This document shows positions 14,740 to 15,795 of a DNA stretch of 15,795 nucleotides, one piece after another (the first letter of the stretch is position 1; every line of letters starts with the position of its first letter). The stretch spans positions 1-15,795 of the forward strand of contig DVLH01000165.1 of assembly GCA_018715585.1 (NCBI GenBank), read 5' to 3'. A model generated the notes under the pieces. That model searched no databases, was not told where the DNA came from, and saw only the letters and a program-made list of their open reading frames with translations. Both the position numbers and the translations under genes were made by a program. This stretch comes from Candidatus Aphodomonas merdavium. GTDB taxonomy: Bacteria; Bacillota; Clostridia; Christensenellales; Aristaeellaceae.

Positions 14740-15792
14740 GTGAAGCAAAGTAACGCGAAGAAAAGCTTTCAGGCCACAGCCTTTACAAGCGCAGCGGCTT
14801 CTTCCCCCGCGTCGCCGGGGAATGCGGATGCCAGCGCCCCGGGCGTGGATGTATCAAAGGCGGATGTCACCCATTCCTTTGTGCTCGATGGCATCCCAAT
14901 CACCGAAGGTTTTGTTCCCTTTGGCGCGTTTCGGACCTACTTTCGCATCGCGGGAAGCATCTCATCCAGCAAGCCGCCGCTGTTGCTTTTACACGGCGGG
15001 CCCGGGTCCACGCATAATTATTTTGAACTTTTGGACCACTTGGCGAACGACACCGGCCGTGCAATCATCAGCTACGACCAGTTGGGCTGCGGCGAATCGT
15101 ACCTAGAAAACCGCCCGGAGCTGTGGGTCGCTGAAACCTGGGTGAACGAGCTGGCAAACCTGATCGGCGCGCTGGGCCTTAAGCGGATTCACCTGCTGGG
15201 GCAGTCGTGGGGCGGCATGCTGGCCATCACTTATCTTGCCGACCGGACGCAGACAGGCATATGCTCCGTTATTCTTTCCTCAACGCTTTGCGATTCGCAG
15301 CTTTGGGGCAAAGAGCAGCACCGCATGGTGATGCAATTGCCGCAGGAAGAACAGGACGCAATTGCGCAAGCAGAAATAACCGGCAACGACACGGCGGAAG
15401 CGTATCAGTCCGCCCTTGCACATTATATGCAAATCCATTGTAGCGATCATGCGTATGGCGAGGGCGCGCCGGAATGCCTGGTGCGGGAAAGGCGCTCAGG
15501 AAACGAATCCTATTGCGTCGCCTGGGGGCCTAATGAGCTGACGCCGGCCGGCACGCTTGCCGGATGGAACTATACGGACCGGCTGCATGAGATTACCGTT
15601 CCAGCTTTTATCATAAGCGGCACGGAGGATCTCTGCACTCCGCTCATCGCCAAGACGATGTACGACAATTTGCCCAACGCAAAATGGGAGCTTATGCCGG
15701 GCTGCCGCCATATGTGCTTTGTCGACGGCCATGAAACGTATTGCAAAAACCTTGCCGAGTGGATGGCTGCGCATGATGGCGAAACCCGCTAG
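14740..15792 (+). CDS. pip: Proline iminopeptidase-like alpha/beta hydrolase
   Basis: 350 residues from GTG 14740, ending at TAG just inside the window. Peptidase S33 motifs are clear: oxyanion HGGPG (85-89), a YDQLGCGES segment (112-120), nucleophile Ser156 in GQSWGG, Asp297 in SGTEDLCTP and probable catalytic His324 in GCRHMCF. Such enzymes release N-terminal proline (or other residues) from peptides and are usually cytoplasmic. The conserved domain begins near residue 52 (IPITEGFVPF), so the first 50 residues form an Ala/Ser/Pro-rich extension unlike the family. GTG 14740 has GAGGG 6 nt upstream; TTG 14710 has no site, and internal GTG 14845 and 14881 would shorten the extension but also lack good sites. 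It is the only plus-strand gene and is divergent from recJ. The family is firm; start and substrate are uncertain. Confidence 0.88.
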   Translation: MKQSNAKKSFQATAFTSAAASSPASPGNADASAPGVDVSKADVTHSFVLDGIPITEGFVPFGAFRTYFRIAGSISSSKPPLLLLHGGPGSTHNYFELLDHLANDTGRAIISYDQLGCGESYLENRPELWVAETWVNELANLIGALGLKRIHLLGQSWGGMLAITYLADRTQTGICSVILSSTLCDSQLWGKEQHRMVMQLPQEEQDAIAQAEITGNDTAEAYQSALAHYMQIHCSDHAYGEGAPECLVRERRSGNESYCVAWGPNELTPAGTLAGWNYTDRLHEITVPAFIISGTEDLCTPLIAKTMYDNLPNAKWELMPGCRHMCFVDGHETYCKNLAEWMAAHDGETR

Positions 15793-15795
15793 CGC

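Noticed and set aside
1..15795. Search for tRNA, rRNA, CRISPR, insertion sequences, phage or toxin-antitoxin genes
   Set aside because: No T-loop-like tRNA ends, regular direct repeats, transposase or integrase motifs were seen by eye on either strand.

Overview
The window looks like a GC-rich chromosomal segment from a low-oxygen Gram-positive bacterium of the Clostridia type. This rests on protein families (HemZ, MutS2, ZapA, bifunctional Rel, long RecJ), purine-rich AGGAGG-type ribosome binding sites, tight packing of co-directional genes and some TTG/GTG starts. I cannot name a species. No rRNA, tRNA, CRISPR array, transposase, phage gene or plasmid origin was found.

Layout. Eleven genes run leftwards (minus strand) from about 14.0 kb to 0.26 kb with gaps of at most about 110 bases: recJ, rel, dtd, a metallo-beta-lactamase-fold hydrolase, hemZ, a cyclophilin, zapA, mutS2, an OmpR-type response regulator, its histidine kinase and an HtrA-type membrane-anchored serine protease. 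A strong sigma-A-like promoter (TTGACG, 17 bp, TATAAT) lies about 205 nt upstream of recJ and probably starts transcription of much of this block. The transcript leader carries a terminator-like hairpin and a second hairpin just before the recJ ribosome binding site. At the right, about 540 bases without a convincing gene separate that promoter from a divergent (plus strand) proline iminopeptidase-like alpha/beta hydrolase. At the left, GC-rich inverted repeats follow htrA, and another promoter-like element points out of the window.

How the genes fit together. recJ (single-strand DNA exonuclease) and rel (ppGpp synthesis/hydrolysis) overlap by ATGA and are probably translationally coupled. 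rel-dtd-hydrolase-hemZ is a familiar Clostridial order. dtd recycles mischarged D-aminoacyl-tRNA and glycyl-tRNA(Ala), and rel answers uncharged tRNA, so the middle of the cluster has a translation quality and starvation theme. zapA-mutS2 (division ring; recombination or collided-ribosome rescue) is also a common pairing, here without the cvpA/polX genes that often separate them. The response regulator, sensor kinase and HtrA at the end form a plausible envelope-stress module.

I found no clear new biological system. The points most worth a second look are the structured recJ leader, the unassigned hairpin-rich spacer before the iminopeptidase, the sensor-HtrA module, a proline run in Rel and a cysteine cluster in the RecJ C-terminal region.
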